Shown: positions 1-6,636, counted from the first letter of the stretch. The stretch: 11,402 nucleotides of DNA from Clostridia bacterium (GCA_017452565.1 JAFTMF010000181.1:1-11402); one strand, 5' to 3'. Numbers and translations are program-made. The notes: generated by a model from the sequence alone, not told the origin.

Positions 1-1
1 C

Positions 2-55
2 AAGCCCGTGACCACTACCAAGCCGGTCACCACTACCAAACCGGTGACCACCGCG
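2..55 (+). repeat. Three 18-bp tandem coding repeats (K-P-V-T-T-T linker)
   Basis: Three in-frame 18-bp units beginning AAGCCCGTG, AAGCCGGTC and AAACCGGTG encode KPVTTT, KPVTTT and KPVTTA. They differ mostly at third codon positions. The array runs into the left edge, so the copy number is unknown. Such Thr/Pro linkers join domains in secreted Clostridial proteins and are prone to length change. Confidence 0.8.
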
Positions 56-2260
56 CCCAAGCCCGATGACGGGCCTGCCGTAGGCACCTCCGTTTCGGTA
101 CGTTTTATTACCTCCCATTCTGCCAAGGGCAGCATCTCCGGTCTTGCTCTGCAAACCATCCGCTACGGGCAGACCAAAACCTCCACCGTCACTGCCAAGC
201 CCGCCCTCGGCTATAAATTCACCGGCTGGAGCGACGGCGTGAAAAGTGCCACTCGCAGCGGCGAATCCTTCAAGGAAAGCTGCGTCATCGTGGCACACTT
301 CGAGTACGATGCTATGGAGCTGCCCATCATCAGCATCACCACCGAGACGGGCAGAGATCCTACTTCCAAGGAAGAATACATAAACGGCACCATCTCCATC
401 ACCAACTGCGACGCTAAGTATCAGCTGAATAGCTATCAGATGGAAATCCGAGGCCGCGGCAACTACACCTGGACCTCCGATCGGGTGCAGAAAAAGTCGT
501 GGCGTGTAAAACTGTCCAAGAAGCAGAATCTGCTGGGACAGGGCGACGGTCCTGCCAAATCCTGGACGCTGATCGCCAATCACTGCGACCAGTCGCTGAT
601 CCGCAACTTCACTACTCTGAACTACGCCCGTCAGCTGGAGAACATCGCCTTTATGTCCTCCGCCATCAGCGTGGACGTCTACGTCAACGGCGAATACCGT
701 GGCGTTTACTCCCTCTGCGAGCAGAATCAGGTGCAGGAGTATCGGGTGAATATCACCGAGGCTCCCAACAGCGTCAAAACCGGCTATCTGCTGGAAATGA
801 CCGGCTATGCCGAAGATCCCAAGTTCTCCATCCATATGGAGAGCGGCTGGTTCAATTTCGAGATCAAGAACGATCTCTCCTCCACCTCCTCTACCTACAA
901 CGCCCAGTTCGCCTTCATTGAGGACTATCTGCGACGGTGCTGGACGGCAGTCCAAGGAGGAAACGAAGCCGAGATCCGTGCCCTCATCGATATCGAGAGC
1001 GTGGTAGACACCTACATTGTAGAGGAGCTCTTCAAGAATCTGGACGCAGGCTGGGACTCCTTCTATCTGTACTACGATAACGGCATCGAAGGGGACGTCC
1101 TCCACTTCGGCCCCATCTGGGACTTTGACTTGTCCGGTGGCAACTGCGACGAGCCTACGAACTGCGACAAATACGAGGGACTCAGAGCCGGCACGGTGGG
1201 ATGCAATCCCTGGTACGGTGTCCTGCTGAGACAGGGCTGGTTCCGCAAGCTGGTGGCCGAGCGCTGGCAGGAACTGAAGGGACTTACCGATCAGATTCCC
1301 TCTCTCATCATCGCCGAGGCAGAGCGAGGCTATAACGCCTACTGCCGCAACTTCGACAAATGGAAGATTTTCGGCACCCAGATCAACCGTGAGCCTGCGG
1401 CCATCCGTGCGCTCTCCACCTACAAGGAGCATTACGAATACTACGCTCAGTGGATGCAAAACCGCATCGACTGGCTGGACAGCTATTTCGGCAGTCCCGC
1501 CTACTTCTTCGACGGCAAGCTGACTCTGTCGGGACAGGGCACGCCACAGTCTCCCTATCTGGTGAACTCCGCCGCCGATTTCCTCAATCTCACCTTGTGT
1601 ATCCAAAACGGTCAGGACTTTGCAAACAAGTTCTTCCGTCAGACCGCCGACATTGATATGACCACCGTTGCCGGATACACCGGTGTGGGAGGCAGCTGTA
1701 CCTTCGCCGGTCTTTACGACGGCGCCGGCCACACCATCCACGCAGAGCTATCGGGAGAGGATCAGTGTATCTTCCCCTACCTTAAGGGTACGATACTGAA
1801 TCTCTTCACCACCGGCAACATCCAAAACAGTGCTCAAGCAGGCGGCATCTGCCGAAGCGTGCGCCACGGCGGTCTGGTGCTCAACTGCGGCTCGTCTATG
1901 ACGCTATCGGGCAGCTATACGGGCGGCATCTCTCCCTCCAATCAGGGAGGCGGCGGTATGATCGTAGGATGCGTGTTCATCGGCTGGGTAAGCGGATACG
2001 AGGCGATGTCTCCCATCAACTGCTACGCAGGCGGTCGAGGCGGAACCTATGCGTATAACTACTACAAGGAAGGCATCGACCACACCACCGCAGGTGCCGA
2101 TCCCGAAACTCCCAAGAACGAGACGGTGCTCCCGCCCGCAGATATGGCAGCGGCTATGAACGCCAATTTAGTGGCGATGGCCGAGCTGTGCGATCGCGGT
2201 GAGGGCGACCTCTGCAGCTGGACCACCGTAGACGGCAATCCCACGTTGGTGGCAAAATAA
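2..2260 (+). CDS. CotH-kinase surface protein with InlB-type repeat and C-terminal beta-helix region (5' partial)
   Basis: The frame is open to the left edge, so the true start, and presumably a signal peptide, lies outside; the GTG at 8 is inside a repeat and is not a credible start. Counting from that GTG: residues 1-20 are a Thr/Lys/Pro/Val linker. Residues 28-100 resemble the Listeria-Bacteroides/InlB-type bacterial repeat (core GYKFTGWSDG at 69-78). Residues 105-490 are a CotH kinase domain: IRGRGNYTW (147-155), KKSWRVKLSKK (162-172), a W-LIAN--DQSLIRN block (186-200), VNGEYRGVYSLCEQ (226-239) and the hallmark GPIWDFDLSGGN (368-379), whose DFD is the likely metal/catalytic site. Residues 505-680 are Gly-rich with PYLVNSAADFLNL and FAGLYDGAGHTI motifs, typical of GLUG-like surface beta-helices. 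CotH proteins are atypical protein kinases first known from spore coats; in gut Clostridia they are often large secreted modular proteins, and this architecture fits an extracellular one. Its substrate cannot be told. A terminator follows directly. Confidence 0.85.
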   Translation, partial: KPVTTTKPVTTTKPVTTAPKPDDGPAVGTSVSVRFITSHSAKGSISGLALQTIRYGQTKTSTVTAKPALGYKFTGWSDGVKSATRSGESFKESCVIVAHFEYDAMELPIISITTETGRDPTSKEEYINGTISITNCDAKYQLNSYQMEIRGRGNYTWTSDRVQKKSWRVKLSKKQNLLGQGDGPAKSWTLIANHCDQSLIRNFTTLNYARQLENIAFMSSAISVDVYVNGEYRGVYSLCEQNQVQEYRVNITEAPNSVKTGYLLEMTGYAEDPKFSIHMESGWFNFEIKNDLSSTSSTYNAQFAFIEDYLRRCWTAVQGGNEAEIRALIDIESVVDTYIVEELFKNLDAGWDSFYLYYDNGIEGDVLHFGPIWDFDLSGGNCDEPTNCDKYEGLRAGTVGCNPWYGVLLRQGWFRKLVAERWQELKGLTDQIPSLIIAEAERGYNAYCRNFDKWKIFGTQINREPAAIRALSTYKEHYEYYAQWMQNRIDWLDSYFGSPAYFFDGKLTLSGQGTPQSPYLVNSAADFLNLTLCIQNGQDFANKFFRQTADIDMTTVAGYTGVGGSCTFAGLYDGAGHTIHAELSGEDQCIFPYLKGTILNLFTTGNIQNSAQAGGICRSVRHGGLVLNCGSSMTLSGSYTGGISPSNQGGGGMIVGCVFIGWVSGYEAMSPINCYAGGRGGTYAYNYYKEGIDHTTAGADPETPKNETVLPPADMAAAMNANLVAMAELCDRGEGDLCSWTTVDGNPTLVAK

Positions 2261-2267
2261 TACAGCG

Positions 2268-2297
2268 AAACGGCATCTCCCATGGAGGTGCCGTTTT
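2268..2297 (+). terminator. Rho-independent terminator of the CotH gene
   Basis: AAACGGCATCTCC, a CAT loop, then GGAGGTGCCGTTT forms a 13-bp stem with one G-T wobble, starting 7 bases after the stop codon. The A-rich 5' side and the TTTT at 2294-2297 fit an intrinsic terminator. Confidence 0.75.
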
Positions 2298-2460
2298 GCA
2301 TTGGGGATGGGGAGGCTCACAACACACCGAGGAGTATCGGCGGAAGACGTGTGCATTCGCCTCTGCCATAGACCGCCCGAAAATTGCAGATGCTTCGCTG
2401 TCTGTGTTCCCTGCCGGATGATTCGCTCACTCGCATTATGGGAGAAATTTCATCAAAGTC

Positions 2461-2489
2461 TTGCATCCCCTCCCAAATTATGCTATACT
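2461..2489 (+). promoter_or_regulatory. Sigma-A-type promoter of the esterase gene
   Basis: TTGCAT (2461-2466), a 17-base spacer and TATACT (2484-2489), preceded by TGC, giving an extended -10. Transcription should start near 2496, leaving a short leader. GGAGG at 2508-2512 lies 6 bases before the ATG. Between the upstream terminator and this promoter (2298-2460) no gene or structure was recognised. Confidence 0.7.
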
Positions 2490-2518
2490 ATCCTTAACGA
2501 AACTATCGGAGGTACACT

Positions 2519-3280
2519 ATGGCACTTGTACACGTAAACTTTCATTCGGACGCGCTGCGTATGGCGGCATCTATGGACGTGATTATCCCCCAGCAGTCTC
2601 ACACACTCATCGGTATGAACACCTCGGGGGGCGGCACTTGCAAGACTCTCTACCTACTCCACGGTCTGTCCGATGACCACACCATCTGGCAGAGACGCAC
2701 CTCCATCGAGCGTTACGCTGCCGACAAGAATCTGGCCGTTGTTATGCCCGCCGCAGGCAAGAGCTGGTACACCGATATGGCCCACGGCGATAAGTGGCAA
2801 ACCTTCATCACCAAGGAAGTCCCCGCCGTCTGCCGCTCTATGTTCCGCTGTATGAGCGATAAGAGAGAGGACAATTTCGTGGCCGGTCTGTCTATGGGCG
2901 GCTACGGTGCGCTGAAGATGGCGCTGTCTGCTCCCGATGAGTTTGCTGGCGTAGCATCCTTCTCGGGCGCCATCGACGTGGCCAATCCCGCACGGTTCGG
3001 TCCTCGCTGGCAGGATATTTTCGGGAATTGCTCCGAGATTGAAGGCTCGAAGAACGACGTCTACGCCCTGATCAAAGAGGCTGCAGAAAGCGGCAAGCCC
3101 CTGCCCAAGATTTATCTGTGGTGCGGACTGCAGGATGGACTCATCCGTGACTCCCGCCGTGCTAAGGCGCTGTTTGAAGAGTACGGCTACGATCTCTCCT
3201 ACTCCGAGACCGACGGCGATCACAGCTGGTTCTACTGGGATCGTGAGATTCAGAACGCCCTGCGTTATTTCTTGGACTAA
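2519..3280 (+). CDS. Esterase D / tributyrin-esterase-family alpha/beta hydrolase
   Basis: A 253-residue cytoplasmic serine hydrolase with no signal peptide. The family includes S-formylglutathione hydrolase, feruloyl/acetyl esterases and the Lactococcus EstA tributyrin esterase, and hydrolyses short-chain acyl esters. Visible features are LYLLHGLSDDHTIW (45-57, oxyanion-hole region), the nucleophile elbow GLSMGGYGA with Ser125, a likely acid Asp206 in WCGLQDGL, and the catalytic His235 in DGDHSWFYW, making a complete triad. Length is usual for the family. The ATG at 2519 is set by GGAGG 6 bases upstream and a good extended -10 promoter. The next gene follows after 39 bases without a terminator, so the two are probably co-transcribed. 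The exact substrate (wall acetyl groups, dietary acyl esters or formylglutathione) cannot be decided from sequence; EstA-like short-chain esterase is my best guess. Confidence 0.88.
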   Translation: MALVHVNFHSDALRMAASMDVIIPQQSHTLIGMNTSGGGTCKTLYLLHGLSDDHTIWQRRTSIERYAADKNLAVVMPAAGKSWYTDMAHGDKWQTFITKEVPAVCRSMFRCMSDKREDNFVAGLSMGGYGALKMALSAPDEFAGVASFSGAIDVANPARFGPRWQDIFGNCSEIEGSKNDVYALIKEAAESGKPLPKIYLWCGLQDGLIRDSRRAKALFEEYGYDLSYSETDGDHSWFYWDREIQNALRYFLD

Positions 3281-3319
3281 GCCCAAACCATCCCATCGAC
3301 TTTAAAGGAGGCACGTCAA

Positions 3320-3790
3320 ATGAGCAAAGTATGGAGCATCCTCGGGAAACTGTTAAAAGGTATCCTCATTTTCTGGGGCATTGTGATCGTCGGCCTCTTC
3401 CTTCTCCTGGCAGTTTGCAATTGCGATATGCCCGATTACACGGTGATCAACCATTATCGGAAGGATGCCAATTTCATCAACAACGTTGCAACGGTGGAAA
3501 GAATTAGCGTGAGTGAGCACACCGGAAATATTCATATTCATTTTTCCAACGTGCGAAGCGAATATCAAACCGGATCCTTTTACATCCCCGTTTCGGTGGC
3601 AGATCCCCAGCTGAAAGACACCATTTTGGAAAAAATCAAGGTGGGCGATCAGGTGAAGTTCACCTCCGATCCTTGGTTTTATGGCAACGGTTACCAAATG
3701 CCCATCGTGGCCATTTGGTCGGCAGACGGCGAGCAGCTGTTGGAAAAGGATGACGGCTACGCCTATTTAATGAAATATTTGGAAGAATAA
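3320..3790 (+). CDS. Small membrane-anchored protein of unknown function
   Basis: A 156-residue protein that I do not recognise. Residues 1-15 are basic (K3, K10, K14), followed by one strong hydrophobic segment at about 16-33 ending in the Cys-rich turn AVCNCDMPDY. The rest is soluble and probably outside the membrane, with beta-strand-like character: GNIHIHFSNV, GSFYIPVSV, and VGDQVKFTSDPWFYGNGYQMPIVAIW near the C terminus, which could form a small beta-barrel. The CNC after the hydrophobic segment is not a convincing lipobox because the segment is long and starts after residue 12. AAAGGAGG at 3304-3311, 8 bases before the ATG, makes the start secure. It sits 39 bases after the esterase gene and probably shares its promoter, and ends at a shared bidirectional terminator. 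Confidence 0.8.
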   Translation: MSKVWSILGKLLKGILIFWGIVIVGLFLLLAVCNCDMPDYTVINHYRKDANFINNVATVERISVSEHTGNIHIHFSNVRSEYQTGSFYIPVSVADPQLKDTILEKIKVGDQVKFTSDPWFYGNGYQMPIVAIWSADGEQLLEKDDGYAYLMKYLEE

Positions 3791-3809
3791 AAGTCCCGTT
3801 CCAGAACAA

Positions 3810-3878
3810 AAATCCCCCATCGGTTTCCATTGAACAAGTCCGTTTTTACGGACTTGTTCAATTTCGATGAGGGGATTT
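3810..3878. terminator. Nested bidirectional terminator between convergent genes
   Basis: An inner perfect 15-bp stem (3829-3843 with 3848-3862, loop TTTT) sits inside an outer stem. In the outer stem AAATCCCC (3810-3817) pairs with GGGGATTT (3871-3878) and CATCG (3818-3822) pairs with CGATG (3865-3869), with A3870 bulged. On the minus strand the outer stem runs into GGGGGATTTTTGTTC, a good terminator tail for the deacetylase gene. On the plus strand it ends in GGGGATTTCTTT, serving the small membrane protein. It fills nearly the whole 90-base gap between the two stop codons. Confidence 0.85.
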
Positions 3879-3880
3879 CT

Positions 3881-4807
3881 TTATGCGTGACTAAATTTCA
3901 CACCAGGCTCCAGACGGTCGCCCAGCAGCTCGGACACCGACACGATCTCGTAGCCGTCGGCATAGAGACGCTCGATGAGGATGGAAAATGCCTCGTAGGA
4001 GTTCTGATAAATCTCGTGCATCAGGACGATGTCGCCTTCGCTGATGTCCTTCATCACGTTGTCCACAATGGTGTTGATATTGGCCTCGGTGGTGGCATCG
4101 TCGGTGCGGTCGCGGTACTTCCAATCCAGCGAATCCACGTTCCAGGTAATCACCGAATAAGGGCACATCTCCACACGCTCTGCGGTGATATTGCCTCCGG
4201 GAGGACGCATCAGAGTGACGGTTGCGGGAACGTATTGATTGATGGCGTCGGCAGTTGCCTTCATATCGGCGAAATAATCGTCTTCGGAGCAGCGGTCGTA
4301 ATACAGGCTGGAATCGTGGGTGTAGCTATGGATGCCGATCTCGCAGCCGTTTTCGTAGGCGTATGCGATGGCGGCGCCTTCCGATTTGCCCAGTCGGTTG
4401 CCTACCACGAAGAAGGTGGCGGTGGCACCGTACTCCTTCAGCTTGTCCACGAACTGATATGTAAGCTTATAATGGGGGCCGTCGTCGAAGGTGAAGGCGA
4501 TCCGCTTTTTCGGTACGGTGGGCTCCTCGGTGACGGGTGCGTCGGTCACGGGCTCGTCGGTGGCGGGCGGATTGCTCTCGGGAGGGGTGGGATCGTCGGG
4601 AGTGTCGGGATCAGCATTGGTAGTGGTGCCGGGCGTGGGCTTTTGAGGGGTGGGGGTCTGTGTATTGGGCTTGGAGGTGGATTGCAGAACCTCTTCGGGA
4701 TTTGCAGCGTACAGCTCCTCTGGATAGCCCATCCGCAGCTGACAGCCGGTGCAGAACAGCAGGGCGGCGCAGGTCAGGGCGACTAATTTATATGGAAAAC
4801 GAAGCAT
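3881..4807 (-). CDS. Lipoprotein polysaccharide deacetylase (NodB / carbohydrate esterase 4 family)
   Basis: A 308-residue secreted metal-dependent deacetylase acting on N-acetyl groups of peptidoglycan or another polysaccharide at the cell surface. From the chosen ATG, residues 1-22 form a signal with KLVALTCAALLFCTGC; Cys22 is the likely lipidation site, though Cys rather than Leu at -3 is unusual. Residues about 42-100 are a Thr/Pro/Asp-rich low-complexity linker. The NodB domain (100-300) has all main motifs: TFDDGP (106-111; catalytic base and metal Asp), HSYTH (160-164, metal His), RPPGG (201-205), WNVDSLDW (222-229) and IVLMHE with His264. An upstream in-frame TTG at 4831 is possible, but GAGGA lies 7 bases before the ATG at 4807, and only that ATG gives a clean signal peptide. 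It has its own promoter and converges on the plus-strand genes. A peptidoglycan substrate is likely but not shown. Confidence 0.93.
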   Translation of the reverse strand: MLRFPYKLVALTCAALLFCTGCQLRMGYPEELYAANPEEVLQSTSKPNTQTPTPQKPTPGTTTNADPDTPDDPTPPESNPPATDEPVTDAPVTEEPTVPKKRIAFTFDDGPHYKLTYQFVDKLKEYGATATFFVVGNRLGKSEGAAIAYAYENGCEIGIHSYTHDSSLYYDRCSEDDYFADMKATADAINQYVPATVTLMRPPGGNITAERVEMCPYSVITWNVDSLDWKYRDRTDDATTEANINTIVDNVMKDISEGDIVLMHEIYQNSYEAFSILIERLYADGYEIVSVSELLGDRLEPGVKFSHA

Positions 4808-4843
4808 TGATACTTCCTCACAATCTAACAATCAAGTACAGAT

Positions 4844-4872
4844 ATTGTAGCACAAATCGAGGCGCATTTCCA
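4844..4872 (-). promoter_or_regulatory. Promoter of the deacetylase gene
   Basis: Read on the minus strand: TGGAAA (4867-4872), a 17-base spacer ending in TGTGC, then TACAAT (4844-4849), with TGC directly before the -10. The context TGTGCTACAAT is identical to the promoter before the aminotransferase gene in this window. The leader to the ATG at 4807 is about 30 bases and holds the GAGGA ribosome binding site. Confidence 0.6.
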
Positions 4873-4978
4873 GTAGTTCCGATCATTGTCTTGTGAATAT
4901 TTTGTAAACTCCGTCTCCTATAGAGGGGACAAAAAGGACTTCCCGACCACAAACACAAAACCGACAATGAAAGCAGAA

Positions 4979-5015
4979 AGAGAGAACTGAGGGTTTAAAG
5001 CCACCGGTTCTCTCT
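4979..5015 (-). terminator. Terminator-like hairpin downstream of the repeat array
   Basis: AGAGAGAAC (4979-4987) pairs perfectly with GTTCTCTCT (5007-5015) around a 19-base loop. On the minus strand the stem is followed by TTCTGCTTTC, a pyrimidine-rich tail. It is the first terminator-like structure beyond the array for transcripts of the SLH gene, so the array may be carried on that mRNA's 3' end. The plus strand tail (GTTTTGAC) could also work, but no plus-strand gene lies upstream. Bases 4873-4978 hold nothing else I recognise. Confidence 0.45.
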
Positions 5016-5033
5016 GTTTTGACATTTGTAATG

Positions 5034-5206
5034 AGTGATATTCTTTGCGATCGCAAAGAGTGATATTTCCCTTACGGGAAGTGATATTGCGAGGCTCTGC
5101 CTCGCAGTGATATTCTATTCGCCTTAAAACTCGCGAAGCGAATACCACTCGGCCGAGGCCGAATACCACTGCGAAGCAATATCACTCGCCGAAGGCGAAT
5201 AGAACC
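5034..5206. repeat. Ladder-like array of inverted 9-nt units separated by small hairpins
   Basis: Left arm: AGTGATATT occurs exactly four times (5034-5042, 5059-5067, 5080-5088, 5106-5114). Right arm: AATACCACT (5141-5149, 5162-5170), AATATCACT (5178-5186) and a degenerate AATAGAACC (5198-5206). Between units lie different self-complementary pieces: CTTTGCGATCGCAAAG (5043-5058), TCCCTTACGGGA (5068-5079), GCGAGGC-TCT-GCCTCGC (5089-5105), a central TTCGC/GCGAA hairpin (5118-5137), CGGCCGAGGCCG (5150-5161), GCGAAGC (5171-5177) and CGCC-GAA-GGCG (5187-5197). Units pair in nested order (4th left with 1st right, and so on), giving a stem of 9-bp rungs broken by four-way junctions, each with two small arms. 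Short open frames across it look spurious. It resembles neither CRISPR (units too short, no unique spacers) nor a known riboswitch. Confidence 0.85.
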
Positions 5207-5235
5207 GGAGTGGAACTCCGACGGAGTTTCACTCC
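5207..5235 (-). terminator. Hairpin spanning the SLH gene stop codon
   Basis: GGAGTGGAACTCC (5207-5219) pairs with GGAGTTTCACTCC (5223-5235) around a GAC loop; 13 pairs, one of them G-T on the plus strand (A-C on the minus). On the minus strand it covers the SLH stop codon (TGA, 5231-5229) and continues into TTCTATT, a poor U-tract, so termination here is doubtful. Its halves AGTGGAACT and AGTTTCACT look like diverged array units, so it is more likely the outermost part of the array than a separate terminator. Confidence 0.4.
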
Positions 5236-6548
5236 CTCGCCAGCACGCCGGAGAGCATGACTGCCGCATCGGCACGGTTCACCGCCGAGTCGGCGGCAAA
5301 GACGCCCTCGGGGAAGAGTCCCGCTTCGGCAACCGCCCACACTGCACTTTCTGCCCAAGCGGGGATGGTATCCTCCTCGGCAAAGACCGAGTGAACGCCC
5401 TGTGCAGTGAGCTTCAGCACGTTCTGCAGCATCACGGCCGCCTCCGCATAGGTGACGGTGCGGTTAGGCTCGAATCTGCCGGTGCCGTCGGCAGAGCTGC
5501 CGGTGATATAGCCCATCTGCTCGCCGTAGCTGACGTATCGACGGAGATAGTCGGGAATGTCGGCGTCATCGGAAAAGGCGGTGGCGCTGCCCTTCTCGGG
5601 CACCTCCACCCCTGCCGCACACAGCGTCATTGCCAAAAACTCCGCACGGGTCACCGCTTTCCCGGGATGGAAATAGGCGGATGCGCCGATGGTCTCGCCG
5701 ATCATCACCCCACGCTCGGCCAGCCGCATCGCAGGCAGGAGGGCACGGTTGCCGTTCATATCACAGTAGCGCAGAGCTGTGGTGGTGGGCTCTACCTCCA
5801 GCTTCACGGTCACTTCCTTGGAAGCGTTGCCGTATTCGTCCAGCACAACGTAGCGGAAGCTGTCCTCGCCGGTGTAGCCCGCCACGGGAGTGTAGCAGAA
5901 GCTGCCTTCCGAGCGATTGGTAAGACGGAGCGTCCCCTTATCAGGGTAGGCGGTGATGCGATAGGTCAGCGCATCCCCCTCCGGATCGGTGGCCGCCAGC
6001 TTACCGTAGACCGGGATGCCCGCAAGAGTGGACACCTGCTCTTCCCTCTCTCCGCCGGAGTCGGGCGCAAAGTTCAGACCGTCCGAGAGGCGCAGATTGC
6101 AGGAGAGCGCCAAGGGCTGGGAGGTGGAAACGGTACCGAAGACGAAGGTGCAATCCCCCTCCTCGGCGGTGGTGGGCACGAACTTCAGGGCAGAGAGCGA
6201 CTCACGGGAGATCACCTGATTCTTCATCACCGGTGTCGTCTCCAGATAGAGCGTTCCCACCGCAGGATCGGGGAGGGTGAGGACGGTGATGCTGGCAAGA
6301 TGCCCTACCCCCAGTAGGGATTCAAAATCCAAGGGAGAAAAGACGATCTCCCGGGAGACCAATCCGGTTTTGGTGAGGGTGAGATCGGTGGCCAGCACGT
6401 CCAGTGCAGGCGAGAGACGGAGCACCGTGGGGACGGCGTCCTCTTCTTTGTTCTCTTTGTTTTCTTTGGCAGACGAATCGTTGGAGCCTGCTCCTACCGC
6501 AGACAGCAGGAGCGCTCCGAGAATGGAAATGAGCAATAACTTCTTCAT
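5229..6548 (-). CDS. Secreted cadherin/Ig-like and triple S-layer-homology protein
   Basis: A 439-residue surface protein expected to bind the cell wall through its SLH domains. Residues 1-20 are a signal peptide (MKKLLLISILGALLLSAVGA) without a lipobox Cys. Residues 23-37 are a short charged KEN-rich spacer. Residues 40-165 are a beta-rich segment of unclear family. Residues 172-254 form a cadherin-like/bacterial Ig domain, with KLAATDPEGDALTYRI, YTPVAGYTGEDSFRY and a closing beta strand. Residues 257-439 are three SLH repeats: AVTRAEFLAMT (298-308), FEPNRTVTYAEAAVML (359-374) and AVNRADAAVML (422-432). The ATG at 6548 is chosen over an in-frame upstream one because GGAGG lies 5 bases before it and the signal peptide begins there. 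The protein ends right after the third SLH repeat, at a stop codon lying inside a hairpin attached to the repeat array. The partner or ligand is unknown. Confidence 0.88.
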   Translation of the reverse strand: MKKLLLISILGALLLSAVGAGSNDSSAKENKENKEEDAVPTVLRLSPALDVLATDLTLTKTGLVSREIVFSPLDFESLLGVGHLASITVLTLPDPAVGTLYLETTPVMKNQVISRESLSALKFVPTTAEEGDCTFVFGTVSTSQPLALSCNLRLSDGLNFAPDSGGEREEQVSTLAGIPVYGKLAATDPEGDALTYRITAYPDKGTLRLTNRSEGSFCYTPVAGYTGEDSFRYVVLDEYGNASKEVTVKLEVEPTTTALRYCDMNGNRALLPAMRLAERGVMIGETIGASAYFHPGKAVTRAEFLAMTLCAAGVEVPEKGSATAFSDDADIPDYLRRYVSYGEQMGYITGSSADGTGRFEPNRTVTYAEAAVMLQNVLKLTAQGVHSVFAEEDTIPAWAESAVWAVAEAGLFPEGVFAADSAVNRADAAVMLSGVLARE

Positions 6549-6600
6549 AGAAACCTCCGTAAAATATGCTTGCGTAGTCATTCTGCCACCGTTGTAAAAA

Positions 6601-6630
6601 ATTATACGCACAGGAAGAAAAAATCGTCAA
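6601..6630 (-). promoter_or_regulatory. Promoter of the SLH-protein gene
   Basis: On the minus strand TTGACG (6625-6630), an 18-base spacer and a perfect TATAAT (6601-6606). Start of transcription is expected near 6594, giving a leader of about 45 bases with GGAGG 5 bases before the ATG. It is the strongest consensus promoter in the window and lies back to back with the ilvE promoter. Confidence 0.8.
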
Positions 6631-6636
6631 ATAGAC

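Noticed and set aside
2301..2537. 78-codon plus-strand frame in the gap before the esterase gene
   Set aside because: It begins right after a terminator, lacks a promoter and ribosome site, and runs across the esterase promoter and start codon; its translation is not protein-like.
3830..4786. 318-codon plus-strand frame opposite the deacetylase gene
   Set aside because: It would start inside the terminator hairpin, and its Gly/Val-rich translation is the mirror of the Thr/Pro linker and NodB domain on the other strand.
5034..5206. CRISPR array
   Set aside because: The repeated unit is only 9 nt, spacers are 12-26 nt palindromes rather than unique sequence, orientation flips midway, and no cas gene is nearby.
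4918..5275. Two overlapping short minus-strand frames across the repeat array
   Set aside because: They simply translate the palindromic repeats; no ribosome site fits and no protein feature is seen.
5391..6317. 308-codon plus-strand frame opposite the SLH gene
   Set aside because: Antisense to signal peptide/Ig/SLH coding sequence with conserved motifs; the translation is low-complexity and unrecognisable.
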